A DNA stretch of 64,000 nucleotides from Apostichopus japonicus (Eukaryota; Echinodermata; Holothuroidea; Aspidochirotida; Stichopodidae), in NCBI RefSeq assembly GCF_037975245.1, contig NC_092563.1:11583501-11647500 (forward strand), written 5' to 3'. The notes under the pieces are model-generated. The model was not told where the DNA came from and searched no databases. It saw nothing but the letters and a program-made list of their open reading frames with translations. Both the position numbers and the translations under genes were made by a program. Below, piece by piece: positions 19,701 through 27,654 of the stretch (positions are counted from its first letter, which is position 1; every line of letters starts with the position of its first letter).

Positions 19701-22441
19701 CCGGCCAATATAGTATTCTACTACAATACATTGACCAGGGCCAATATAGTATTCTACTACAATACATTGGCCAGGGCCAGTATAGTATTCTACTGCAATA
19801 CATTGACCCGGCCAATATAGTAGTCTACTATAATACATTGACCCGGCCAATATAGTAGTCTACTACAATACATTGACCCGGCCAATATAGTAGTCTACTA
19901 CAATACATTGACCCGGCCAATATAGTAGTCTACTACAATACATTGGCCAGGGCCAATATAGTAGTCTACTACAATACATTGACCCGGCCAATATAGTAGT
20001 CTACTATAATACATTGACCCGGCCAATACAGTAGTCTACTACAATACATTGACCCGGCCAATATAGTATTCTACTACAATACATTGGCCAGGGCCAGTAT
20101 AGTATTCTACTGCAATACATTGACCCTGCCAATATAGTAGTCTACTATAATACATTGACCCGGCCAATATAGTAGTCTACTACAATACATTGACCCGGCC
20201 AATATAGTAGTCTACTACAATACATTGACCCGGCCAATATAGTAGTCTACTACAATACATTGGCCAGGGCCAATATAGTAGTCTACTACAATACATTGAC
20301 CCGGCCAATATAGTATTCTACTACAATACATTGGCCAGGGCCAATATAGTAGTCTACTACAATACATTGACCCGGCCAATATAGTAGTCTACTACAATAC
20401 ATTGGCCAGGGCCAATATAGTATTCTACTACAATACATTGGCCAGGGCCAATATAGTAGTCTACTATAATACATTGACCCGGCCAATATAGTATTCTACT
20501 ACAATACATTGACCCGGCCAATATAGTAGTCTACTACAATACATTGACCCGGCCAATATAGTATTCTACTACAATACATTGGCCAGGGCCAATATAGTAG
20601 TCTACTACAATACATTGACCCGGCCAATATAGTATTCTACTACAATACATTGGCCAGGGCCAATATAGTAGTCTACTACAATACATTGGCTATGTGGGTA
20701 TTTAACTTATATGCATGATTATGTAGCAATGAGATCCTAGTATTATATACAGACAATGGCTGTATGTTAAGTTGGCTGTTGGCATAACACTTAATTTTGA
20801 ATTGTGTCATCAACCATGGCTTGCAGTCCAGGATTTCTTGCTAAACCACATTTGTATTTTCAGCATACACCCTAGTATATTGAATGGGTGGACTAGTAAT
20901 TGTAGTCGACTACTGGGTGGACAATCTAATTGGGTGTACTACTCATAGGCTAGCACAAATCCCATTAGGTTGGCTCCACAAGAGCAACCCAAAACTGGTT
21001 AGGAATTATGGTCTCAAATAACATGTGTGATGCATTTCAAATTTGTCAGAGGCAAATGGAGATGTATATCATTTAGTAGTGTTCTGTTGTTGGTATGAGG
21101 TGAAAGTAACATGTTTTGAGTTATCAGACCTTCGTAAGCAATGTCTTAACATAGATGTTAGGAGTGGCAGGCAGCTGTCATCATTAAAGTAACCTATTGT
21201 ATATTTTAAAGCACACAAAGTTTCTTGAATATATTAACACTAATATTCTGTCATCTTTTATGTAATGATCACTGTAACATGTTGTGATTATCCTAATCCA
21301 CTTTATAATCAACACAGTCCATTATCTAGTGTTCAGATCTTGGGTAGCAGCATTGAGGCATTGAACAAAACTGCTATACATATTTGCATTTGTGTAGCAA
21401 TTTGCCCTTTTTGCTAAGCATTTTGCTATTTGATACCAAACAGATTATTTCACTGCTGGTATCACCCCCACCCCATGTGAGATATAATAAATTAATCACT
21501 CATGGTAGCCCATCCTATGTGACACCAATGAATTGTTCACTGCTGTTAAATCCCTCCACCCCCCCCCCCCCACTCATTTTTCCTAATGGGTTTTCTTTAC
21601 ATTAGACTTGCTCATGTTAGCAGTAACCCTCCAATTTAATACCAAGTACATATAACTGTAGTGTGTATGTCCTAGGTCGCCTTTAATAATTGCATTGATA
21701 CATTCACTTATTCATTATTTTTCATTCAGGTTACTGGTTGGGTCAAACCTTTGCACTCTTTACACAGAGCCTCATGTTTGCACTTTTTGTCTGCAATTTA
21801 AATTGGCCAGTGGAAGCTAGAAGAGTAAGTGAATTTCTCTGTCTTATATCAACTATAACCTTTTTGTTGTTATGTTCTATCAAGGTTACAATGCACATGT
21901 TTACTGTTGTCAGTGTAAAGCATTTAATAAAGAGCATACAGTCAATGGACAAAGCTACCACTGAACAAAGCTATTCAATTCTTTTCAGGCTTTGAGAAAT
22001 GCAGGGGTGCTCGGAACTTTGATATTACCTGCTGCTACAGAACAAGAAACTGGCCTAGATTCTACTGCAGGAGATTTGGCTCAACAGGAGTTACTTGAGG
22101 GCAACAACCCTCCGAATATCTCCAAAGATACAACCATTTCAGAGGCCAATAATGAAACACAAGTAGATACCCCATTGGCTGAAGGGTTAGAAATACAAAA
22201 CATCCAGCCTCCAATATGTGAACACTCAATAGAAGAAGAAGTTGTCACCAGCAAAGACTCTTTTCGATTTATTTTATTAAAGAGGTTTTTATATTTTGTA
22301 TTCCTTTTATGTTTGTTACTGATTGGCATTTTCTGCAGATGTTTCTTCCTTCACGATGGTTCCTTTGTATTTCAGGGGAATGACACTTACATTTACGAGA
22401 ATTATGATACAGGAACTGCCAGGTATGGAATTGATAATTAA
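626..22441 (+). CDS. MATE-family multidrug and toxin extrusion transporter (SLC47-like), 3' eleven exons
   Basis: Polytopic membrane protein of the animal SLC47/MATE family. Characterised members export organic cations in exchange for protons at the plasma membrane. Eleven exons with GT/AG boundaries join in one frame (1551 nt, 516 codons plus TAA): 626-817, 2006-2148, 2496-2593, 3078-3191, 8307-8374, 10212-10320, 11023-11098, 12558-12627, 16764-16896, 21730-21824, 21989-22441. Family hallmarks in order are SQ-TYGS with QDP, EWWSFEIG, ASIRVGNSLGA, YIFT and GIVRGTGHQ. The C terminus has a long hydrophilic loop and a last hydrophobic segment, as in vertebrate MATE1. The first exon begins about residue 106 by comparison with human MATE1, so roughly 100 N-terminal residues are outside the window. 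Introns hold large transposon and satellite insertions, but no coding break was seen. Orthology to one particular vertebrate paralogue cannot be decided. Confidence 0.95.
947..1110. repeat. 32-bp minisatellite, about five copies
   Basis: Unit gccttatatgtatctatagt... ending catacacaat, repeated head to tail just downstream of MATE exon a. The third copy has a short internal insertion and the last copy is divergent. Confidence 0.9.
2006..2148 (+). CDS. MATE exon b
   Basis: Acceptor tgtag, donor gtaagt at 2149, ends in phase 2. Encodes ADILGMVLVKYLQCQSILLP followed by a hydrophobic membrane segment ending MIVLEMGLR. Confidence 0.92.
2496..2593 (+). CDS. MATE exon c
   Basis: Acceptor gccacag, donor gtaagg at 2594, enters in phase 2 and leaves in phase 1. 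Encodes RGSPLALVTTMYSL followed by a membrane segment and YKTTWSG, matching the RGSALAN...TWGGWS region of MATE1. Confidence 0.92.
3078..3191 (+). CDS. MATE exon d with the conserved acidic motif
   Basis: Acceptor aattaag, donor gtaagt at 3192, phase 1 to phase 1. Encodes GWSRKCLEGWGKFYKLGVAG then SLMVSFEWWSFEIGLFLAG. The Glu in EWWSFE corresponds to the glutamate of EWWAYE that is important for transport in vertebrate MATE1; this correspondence is from memory of the family. Confidence 0.93.
3309..3357. repeat. (TA)n tract at the left edge of PLE1
   Basis: Almost pure TA dinucleotide with one interruption (aaag). The matching tract on the other side of PLE1 is at 5912-5948, so the element appears to sit inside a TA microsatellite. 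Confidence 0.9.
3355..3535 (-). repeat. PLE1 left inverted terminal repeat
   Basis: Near-perfect reverse complement of 5669-5850. It runs from tatatgttgatactag to the tgtattctct at 3535, where coding sequence takes over. The repeat contains the inverted end of the ORF, so the left copy derives from the element's 3' terminus. Confidence 0.92.
3392..3437 (-). ncRNA. Hammerhead ribozyme motif, PLE1 left copy
   Basis: Read on the - strand: AGTTGT (stem I), CTGACGA (core), TCGC-loop-GTGC (weak stem II), GAA (core), ACTCCGAGT (tiny stem III), T (cleavage base), ACAACT (stem I). Stem I pairs perfectly over 6 bp. Penelope-like elements are known to carry hammerhead motifs with very short stem III in their terminal repeats. 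The first stem II pair is T/C, so activity is uncertain. Confidence 0.8.
3525..5747 (+). pseudogene. PLE1 reverse transcriptase-GIY-YIG polyprotein, two stops
   Basis: One reading frame throughout. It holds the conserved N-terminal block (FRFKSKKCPP, IPAEKT), RT motif A (FDIVEFYPS near 4165), motif B (DVTMGSYGGA), motif C YRDD near 4448 and NFLDVTF. A Cys cluster (CRKKDTCPLNGNC) comes next, then the GIY-YIG endonuclease start (IIYKAEV...TYIGL...R...H) near 5150-5260. In-frame TAG at 4371-4373 and TGA at 4848-4850 interrupt it; no frameshift was found. The first codons lie inside the left terminal repeat, so the true PLE start is absent. The protein would copy RNA by target-primed reverse transcription using its own endonuclease. 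Confidence 0.9.
5591..5690 (+). repeat. 66-bp in-frame tandem repeat in the PLE1 C-terminal tail
   Basis: aacggacgcaaaagagaata recurs at 5591 and 5657, a 66-bp (22-codon) spacing, encoding two NRTDAKENT blocks. The second block runs directly into the right inverted terminal repeat. Confidence 0.8.
5669..5850 (+). repeat. PLE1 right inverted terminal repeat
   Basis: Reverse complement of 3355-3535 with a handful of differences, several of them C/T at CpG sites. It overlaps the last 26 codons of the ORF and its stop. Confidence 0.92.
5767..5812 (+). ncRNA. Hammerhead ribozyme motif, PLE1 right copy
   Basis: AGTTGT, CTGACGA, weak stem II with loop TATAAC, GAA, ACTCCGAGT, T, ACAACT. Cleavage is expected after T5806, leaving an RNA beginning ACAACTACTAG. 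The stem II 3' strand is GCAC here and GTGC in the left copy. Both are explained by single CpG decay of an ancestral GCGC, which would have paired better. Confidence 0.8.
6164..6226. repeat. Inverted repeat, 14-bp perfect arms
   Basis: TTCCTTTTACTGTA at 6164-6177 and its reverse complement at 6213-6226, with a 35-nt loop. Confidence 0.85.
7089..7140. repeat. Inverted repeat, 21-bp perfect arms
   Basis: Arms 7089-7109 and 7120-7140 are exact reverse complements around a 10-nt loop (gcccgtatta). The element-like repeat of taatgcc(c/a)(g/t)tattaa on either side, again near 7172, suggests a short fold-back transposon. Confidence 0.85.
8307..8374 (+). CDS. MATE exon e
   Basis: Acceptor atgcag, donor gtaagt at 8375, phase 1 to phase 0. 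Encodes GLIGETAIGVQSVLLHLISA then AYM. It sits 5.1 kb after exon d because PLE1 and other repeats enlarge the intron. Vertebrate MATE1 has a Glu where this exon has His in LLHLIS, if my remembered alignment is right. Confidence 0.9.
8375..10211 (+). other. MATE intron, nothing recognised
   Basis: AT-rich intron between exons e and f. No open frame resembles a known protein, and no clear tandem or inverted repeat was seen. Confidence 0.6.
10212..10320 (+). CDS. MATE exon f (ASIRVGNSLGA motif)
   Basis: Acceptor ttcactttcag, donor gtaagt at 10321, phase 0 to phase 1. Encodes IPLGVSISASIRVGNSLGAN and a following membrane segment. This is the most diagnostic MATE segment in the gene. Confidence 0.95.
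10321..11022 (+). other. MATE intron, nothing recognised
   Basis: Intron between exons f and g; no element identified. Confidence 0.6.
11023..11098 (+). CDS. MATE exon g
   Basis: Acceptor aatgctag, donor gtaagt at 11099, phase 1 to phase 2. Encodes WIFAVVEAIVFSTLKNKLGY then IFTDD, matching the GYIFT-TD region of the family. Confidence 0.92.
11340..11760. repeat. Dispersed repeat with aggtcaaagg motifs
   Basis: Stretches such as agtgaaaggtcatttg, gtgtaggtcaaaggtta and gtgaaaacttgttgaaac resemble the 146-bp units at 62165-62620. It appears to be a diverged copy inside the exon g/h intron. Confidence 0.5.
11761..12557 (+). other. MATE intron, nothing recognised
   Basis: Remainder of the intron before exon h; no element identified. 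Confidence 0.55.
12558..12627 (+). CDS. MATE exon h
   Basis: Acceptor ttttccag, donor gtatgt at 12628, phase 2 to phase 0. Encodes QDIIDQASSAIQVFALLVFF then DNTA, the counterpart of DIINLVAQVVPIYAVSH in MATE1. Confidence 0.9.
12628..13925 (+). other. MATE intron, mostly unclassified
   Basis: Contains a short piece near 12920-13020 (ttgccgtagagggcaaataa, gatatttcaagaatgg) resembling the dispersed family at 62165-62620. Otherwise nothing recognised. Confidence 0.5.
13928..14392 (-). pseudogene. 3' end of a non-LTR retrotransposon (LINE) ORF2 protein
   Basis: A 154-residue open stretch on the - strand matches the C-terminal zinc-binding part of LINE reverse transcriptases. It has FVQYRFIHRTRRTNCLLHQM followed by CNFCEDDEETIHHSFWGC, the usual kfxxYRxxHR, CxxC...E(T)xxH(l/s)FWxC arrangement. 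Only the end of the protein is present; the RT catalytic domain is missing and the fragment starts abruptly near 14392. It lies next to PLE3 in the same orientation within MATE intron h/i. Confidence 0.85.
14517..14867 (-). pseudogene. Penelope-like reverse transcriptase fragment PLE3
   Basis: A 116-residue frame containing IGLYNDD (an altered YRDD catalytic box) and KLFKDLGLKITVQTNL. After an internal deletion it continues with a RRISTLSSHHDIYKEAAPIY block that aligns with the same blocks in PLE1 and PLE2. The segment between them (NFLDVTF to the PYRKP region) is missing. A decayed copy of a PLE family different from PLE2, which lies immediately beyond a short (TA)n. Confidence 0.85.
14935..14978 (-). 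ncRNA. Hammerhead ribozyme motif at the PLE2 3' end
   Basis: On the - strand: ACCTC (stem I), CTGACGA, TTGC-TAGTAA-GCAT (stem II, 3 pairs after a T/T mismatch), GAA, ACTCTGAGT (stem III), A, GAGGT (stem I). Stem I has 5 perfect pairs. Cleavage is expected just before GAGGTTTGG. The core and stem III match the PLE1 motifs although the stems differ, which supports selection for the fold. Confidence 0.82.
14990..16545 (-). CDS. PLE2 reverse transcriptase-GIY-YIG protein, N-terminally truncated
   Basis: No stop for 507 codons from the Met at 16513, and the frame is open upstream to the junction at 16545 (SRLINPAKSEM). Numbering from that Met: RT motif A FDIVDFYPS at 49-57, motif B DVTMGSHDG at 109-117, YRDD at 144-147, YLDITMNL at 189-196. 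A Cys cluster CNCRMRETCPLGGEC lies at 362-376. The GIY-YIG endonuclease has VYKAEV at 382, IYIG at 395-398 and Arg407, and the tail ends KMKER. The finger-palm start of RT is missing, so the product cannot be a full enzyme. Its long open frame suggests either recent insertion or chance. It has no promoter of its own that I can see. Confidence 0.9.
16546..16585. repeat. Hairpin at the PLE2 5' junction, 16-bp arms
   Basis: TTTTGCAACCAAACCT at 16546-16561, loop CTGACTGA, and the perfect reverse complement at 16570-16585. Both arms are copies of the sequence lying just 3' of the hammerhead cleavage site. Confidence 0.9.
16665..16713. repeat. (TA)n tract
   Basis: TA microsatellite between the PLE2 5' junction and the MATE exon i acceptor. 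Confidence 0.9.
16764..16896 (+). CDS. MATE exon i (GIVRGTGHQ motif)
   Basis: Acceptor cattttag, donor gtaagt at 16897, phase 0 to phase 1. Encodes SCFSGIVRGTGHQVLGAVIN and two hydrophobic stretches. The acceptor lies only about 50 bp from the end of a (TA)n tract bordering PLE2. Confidence 0.94.
16897..17931 (+). other. MATE intron, nothing recognised
   Basis: No coding or repeat structure identified between exon i and the satellite. Confidence 0.55.
17932..20691. repeat. 35-bp satellite array, about 78 units
   Basis: Head-to-tail units of 35 or 36 bp. Two main forms alternate: one with acattgacccggccaatata and one with acattggccagggccaatat, each followed by gta(g/t)tctactacaat. Each unit contains the near-palindrome TAGTAGTCTACTA. 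The array fills more than half of the exon i/j intron. The small open frames across it are only by-products of the repeat length. Confidence 0.95.
18001..20331. repeat. 1166-bp higher-order duplication inside the satellite
   Basis: The variant pattern of 18001-19166 recurs at 19167-20331 with an exact offset of 1166 bp. For example, the rare ttattattctac variant occurs at about 18049 and 19215, and the rare tagtctgct at about 18089 and 19255. By eye only about three substitutions separate the two copies (near 18174, 18194 and 18638). The duplication is therefore recent. Confidence 0.9.
20692..21729 (+). other. MATE intron end, nothing recognised
   Basis: No element identified; contains a poly-C run at about 21559-21571. 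Confidence 0.55.
21730..21824 (+). CDS. MATE exon j
   Basis: Acceptor tcattcag, donor gtaagt at 21825, phase 1 to phase 0. Encodes GYWLGQTFALFTQSLMFALF then VCNLNWPVEARR, matching the ILxLNWxK end of transmembrane segment 12. Confidence 0.92.
21989..22441 (+). CDS. MATE last exon: C-terminal loop and final membrane segment
   Basis: Acceptor cttttcag, then 150 codons and TAA. Encodes an acidic, Glu/Thr-rich hydrophilic stretch followed by a basic-flanked hydrophobic segment (FLYFVFLLCLLLIGIFC) and a short tail ending YGIDN. This layout (long loop, then a thirteenth membrane segment) fits animal MATE proteins. A donor-like ccag/gtatgg near 22430 could give a spliced alternative end, but the open frame to TAA is the simpler reading. 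Confidence 0.85.
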   Translation, partial: ALRNAGVLGTLILPAATEQETGLDSTAGDLAQQELLEGNNPPNISKDTTISEANNETQVDTPLAEGLEIQNIQPPICEHSIEEEVVTSKDSFRFILLKRFLYFVFLLCLLLIGIFCRCFFLHDGSFVFQGNDTYIYENYDTGTARYGIDN

Positions 22442-25400
22442 AGGTTTTTACACTAATATTATGTCTTAGCAACCTCCACAGGGTAAACTTGTCAGATGAT
22501 CTCAGCTGAGGCAAAATATCTAATATATCAACTTTGAAAAATGATTACATATTTGCATTCAAAAAGACTGGTGGTTTATTTTTGGTGTTGAGGATAATCG
22601 TAACCTATGTAGTCATGAAGGGGGGGGTGAGTGCGCGTATTTGTGTGTGACACCTTACTTGTAAACACATCAACATCTTTGTAGGTATTTTTGCAGAAAT
22701 TTCATTTTTAATTGTTTTAGACACTGCAGTAGGCCTAGCTGCTTATTTATGATTCTGCAACATGTTTTACTTTGTTCATCACTTACTTTTGGAGGAGAAA
22801 AGTTTGATGAATATAAAGGAGATCACAGGGTCAAATGCCAAAATCTATTAAGTATTAAGAACTACACAGTAAAAGTAGCAAATGTATTACATCAAGTTGG
22901 ATTTTTATCTTTATCACAGAGTATTTTTAAGAACATACCTGTATATTACTGTTATCATACATATAGTACTGGGTTGTACATCAGTGGCACTATGCTTTGC
23001 CTTTTGGTTTCTTTAGCAGCTAGGGAGAGGGGTTTATCTTCTAACCTTGACTATATTCTTTGTCCACTATCTTTGAAATATTTAAAGTATTTTCTACTTC
23101 CATTCCCACTGCTAGATTTGATGATCGTTGTTAGTTTTATTTCATTCCGGTGACATCTTATATAGTTGCCAGATTGTCTCCCATGGTTAAACATCAACAA
23201 GAATACATTTTATTTTTACTTTATTAGTTGGCATAGAGTGTTAGGGGAGCAGTTTTAAGTATCAACCATGGCAAATATATTTGTATATCCTACACGAACA
23301 GTATTAATTTGAAACTGTTTTTACATTCATACTTAATACACTAGATTTGATGGAGTGATAGTGGCTCTCATGTCTGTTGTTTGTCATTTCATGCATTTGC
23401 AATGTTGGCTACATGGTTAAACATCAGTGGCAAGGAAACAGTTTTATAATGGTGTCCATCAAGTGAAGTAAACTCTCATGCAGCACTATCAGGAATCCTA
23501 TGGAATAACTTTTAAACCTTTGACTGTTTGACACATAATGCACATGAACTTGTAACCACTCATTGTTGTTTGACATACCTTTACAACCTATTTCATTTCA
23601 TCATACATGTTAGCAGCATCTCTAAGCAACTGGTGTTAACCATTCCATGTATTTAAGCATTTTCAAATCTGGTTAGCCTCTGTTCGGACAATTTTATCTA
23701 TTTAAAGTTTTTAAAGAAATTTTATTTTGTGCAATTCATTTTATTACACATTTTGAATTTATTGAAACTTAAGCAGTAGAATTCATGGTAAACTCCCAAG
23801 GCACATGGTTAGCTCCTTGCTTGTTTGTAATAGTAAATGAAATAATAATGGAGGATAGACCCATAAAGCCATGAAAGGTACAGTTGTTGACACTATTTGA
23901 TGATCTTATATAATATATTTAAGATGTCATGACAATTTATTGCTCTTATTTGAATACATTCATCACATACAATCTCTGATGGGGTTGATTGTTCACTCTA
24001 TAGAGTATATAAGTGATTGAAGTTGGTTCTTCTTGTAAACTTTGCAGTCATGATGGTGTGTTTATGTATGTGTGATGCCTGGCTTGTATAAACAGGATTT
24101 CTCAACAAAATGTAAACATATTCCATGTGTGGCATATGAATGCTGATGTTCAGCACAAATAAACCTATTATTGTGTGCATGGGGGTGGGGGGGGGGGGTG
24201 CTGAGATATCACCAGAGAGTGCGAGAGTTGCATATTGAGTGCCAGTAGTGTGTTGTTTTCTTTACATCACAATTAGATCACTTGATGCCTATAAGTTCAG
24301 CACCATCGGTGCTCTAGTTTGCTCATACCAGCTTAGCTGTGTATGTATATGATCAGGGAGTGTGTACTCTGTCCACACTTGGAAAAAATTGCTTTTACTC
24401 ATAGCTTCTTGAATAACTTGGATAAAACGGGGACACAATGAACTTTGGATTGTGAGTCATTAGAGCTGCATTTTGAGGTCAAAGGGCATCTAGAGGTCAA
24501 TATAGGTAATTGTTTCCTAACCTAAAACATGCTCCTACAGTGGCTGTTCATACATGAGAATAGTGATCCACTAATAGTAGGTCATATGGGCTAGGTTAAA
24601 GGCCCTTTTTGGAAATGACTGCATTATCCTTTAGATTTCAAAGAAACTCAGAGACAGTGAACCTTGGAAGGGTAAAATGTTCACAAATTTCTTGTAAAGG
24701 TCCTTCAGGGGTCAAACGGGGTCTCTGTTTACAAACCAGCAAATTCTTCATGGAAAAAATTCAGTGACTGTTCAGCATGCTTCAGCAAAATGGTCCGCTA
24801 GAAGTGAGCAGCTTGGTTTGTGCAGAAAATCAGGTCAAATGTTATCTAGCGGTGATTTGCATCTATTTTGAAATACTAGGTAATGCTTGAATGATTCTGC
24901 TAGTACATTTTATTGGGATTTGGAGTTGCCTAACAATCAGTTTAATGCTACTTTTCGTACAGAATTAATTGACAGTTCAATGTTTGGGCATAAAGGTAAG
25001 CTAGTGTTGGGTATTGTGGCTTACACAGGAAACTGAGGCGAATGATGGCTTAAGTTTCAGTGAGGTCTTTTCTGAACTTATCTGCATTACCTTTAAAATT
25101 CCCAGCCTCTTGTTGCTGCAGTTTCTACAAATGTTCTTCAACTCATTCGATGGTATGAGGCCTGTACCTTTGACCTGTTACACTTGTTTGTTACAACTCC
25201 AAGGTGGAAACAATAAATTGACTGATATCCTTCATAATTATGTATAACGAGTATGCCAAGTCCTATCAATATGTGTGATTACCATGGTTACTGAGTTCAA
25301 AAGTTCAGGGTAACAAAGAGCTGACCCCCCCCCCAAACAGGTCTGCAAATGTCAAATGTACAATTTTAGTGCTGATCATGGGCATCTGCAGAATAAAAGG

Positions 25401-25645
25401 AATTACTCTGACATTGTGAAATTAGGAATGTAAGCTGGTATATGGACAAATGACGTTTTGTTCAGTTCAGGAATGAACAAGTTCATAAATGAATGGTGAA
25501 TTTTCAACTTGGTTTTAACCCATAATCAACTGTTCATGAAGGGTGTTTGGGGTGAGATGTGCTACTCACTGGACTCCCCTCTTGTTTATTATTATGCATA
25601 CACTTTAATACAAACAAGACAATAGAGACATATTTGTTGTTCTTT
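22442..25645. other. Intergenic region between convergent MATE and Scratch genes
   Basis: Must contain the MATE 3' UTR and poly(A) site, which I cannot place firmly; candidate AATAAA hexamers on + lie near 24159 and 25210. Pieces near 22560-22680, 24040-24180 and 24420-24860 resemble the dispersed AGGTCA family. A short segment near 24298-24325 (gcaccatcggtgctctagtt) recurs inverted near 63622-63645. No further gene seen. Confidence 0.55.
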
Positions 25646-25651
25646 TTTATT
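25646..25651 (-). promoter_or_regulatory. Candidate poly(A) signal of the Scratch gene
   Basis: tttatt on the + strand reads AATAAA on the - strand, 1.7 kb past the Scratch stop codon. A second hexamer lies about 65 bp further downstream near 25577-25582. Placement is tentative. Confidence 0.35.
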
Positions 25652-27139
25652 GTAGGCCTACAGTCACAGCAATTTCATATGTCATGCAAAGGGAAGGAAA
25701 GTAACGTAAAAACAAGAATGAATTAAAACCAAAGAAAGAATTTTCGAATTGAAGTAAAATTTCTAGCTACAAATTGTCTGAGTGAATTGCATTACATTCC
25801 CGGCTATACGACACTATGTCCCTGTACTTAAATAGGATCATACTGATCTTATGCTTGCACAAGCCCCGAGGTGGTTTTTATTTATTTTTGTCTATTATTT
25901 TTTTTCTAGCTACTAATACCTTGTACTAAAACAAGAAAACCGGTCTACGAGGTATATTTCGTTAAGTACATCTAAGAGAGAGAGAGAAACGAATTCGTAT
26001 AAATGATCGATACTCACTCACTGGTATATCACAATATTACAATATTTAAAACAATTAAGGGAGCAATATCATAAAACAGAAAATATCGGTAGTTATTAGT
26101 CAGTTATCAGTTAGGTGAGAATATTTACAGACTTTGCCAAAACGAATGGAAGTAGATATCATTATGTGATATGGACAACCATTGACAAGATTACAATACC
26201 CTATCAACCATACCACGAAGGCCTTCAATCTTTAGTCTTGTTTAACTTTAACTGTTACCTTCTGGCAGAGAATATTTATTATTAACACATACTATGACCG
26301 TCAATTCATGGAATGTTCTTAACAATTACAACAACATTATTTTTGGAGCTTGAAATTGGTTTGTCCATCTGGGCATCCCCAATTGCAAGACAGGTAAAAA
26401 AGAACAGCCTACTTTAAAGTTCGTTTTATCATGAATAAACTAATCTAACATTAAATTGCTGCAGTACTATCGAGCCTCGCACGTGTAACCTATACCTACA
26501 ACAGGAATCAACTGTCGAGGGTTAACACACAATAAAAGATGGCTTGATATGTTGAACGAGATCACAGCTTAAATGTTAGTTACTTATTTTACACTGCTAT
26601 TCCTAAATCATTCATTCTGGTCAACCCTGGCTTTTTGTTTCCATGTGGGTTGTTCATATTCTACAATAGAGTGAAGTGGAAGACATCACCAAGTGCACTT
26701 GTGGAAAGTTCTAAGTATAAAAAGGTATAAATTAATTAGTCAAAATAAAAATCATTTTTTTGTGCATATTTACAAGATAGAAGAAAGAAAGAAAAAAAAG
26801 GTAGAAAACTTTACATCCTATGGTTGGAGATATTTGAACACCACTTTGCATGGAGGTTTTCGAATGTTTTAGCTCCACATTACGCTATATGTTAGGTATT
26901 TTGTGATATAGGCACTAAATGGGTTTCTCGAACATAGCAAACTTAAAGCAGTTGGTTACGACTATTATAAAAACCTGGTGGAATCAGCTGCCAGTCGTGT
27001 TAGTGACTTCTGAACAATTTGAGGGCAGTATTAGTCAATGCATAATGAGTTAGGTCTGCCGTGAAATACTTGCTGTCTTGGCGTTATTGTTGTTTTGAGA
27101 AGTGCATTAAGGACTGCACTAATAGCACCATTCATATAT

Positions 27140-27174
<35 letters not shown>

Positions 27175-27383
27175 GCCGATGGTATTGACATGTTGCGAAA
27201 CGTCATACTATTAACAGTCGCTCGTTAAACAGTTCATACAGCTGTATGGAGAGCGGTTTGAATTCCGTTTTGTATCTTTCATAATACAAAGAAATTTGGT
27301 AGTGTTTGTGAAGTTATGAAGTTAAAGAATTATAGAAGGCCTACACTAAAAAGACATTTTGTTTTAACACCTTACACAATCAT
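25652..27383 (-). other. Presumed 3' UTR of the Scratch gene
   Basis: No other coding sequence; includes a (TA)n tract at 27142-27173 and a short (AG)n near 25976-25988. Assigned as 3' UTR only because it follows the stop codon and precedes the candidate poly(A) signal. Confidence 0.4.
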
Positions 27384-27654
27384 TTACCTGATACGGTTGC
27401 ACGAAGATTCAGTATGTTTGTAAAGATAACTCTTCAAAGCAAACGCTTTATTGCATTTCGTGCACACGTATGGTTTAACTGTGGAATGAGTCTGAACATG
27501 AGCCCTCAGATTAGATTTATCAGCAAAAGCCTTTCCGCATTGAGGGCATCCGAACGGTTTCTCCCCTGTATGTGTACGGATGTGGCCCTGCAGTAACCAT
27601 GGCCGGCTGAAACATTTTCCACAAATGTTGCATTTGCAACTTTGCTTGTGCGTT
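27384..27654 (-). CDS. Scratch exon 3: zinc fingers 3-5
   Basis: Acceptor tatatcag, phase 2 entry, 90 codons including TAA (27384-27386). Encodes the His pair of finger 2 (TH), finger 3 ([21 protein letters not shown] without the first residues), the TGEKPFGC linker, finger 4 and finger 5 ([17 protein letters not shown]...C). Ends in CNRIR. Confidence 0.95.

Noticed and set aside
18166-20486. Five 66-residue open frames on the - strand in the satellite
   Set aside because: They are translations of the 35-bp repeat and are identical or nearly so because the array is duplicated.
17932-20691. Centromeric satellite
   Set aside because: It lies inside one intron of a gene and spans under 3 kb; nothing indicates a centromere.
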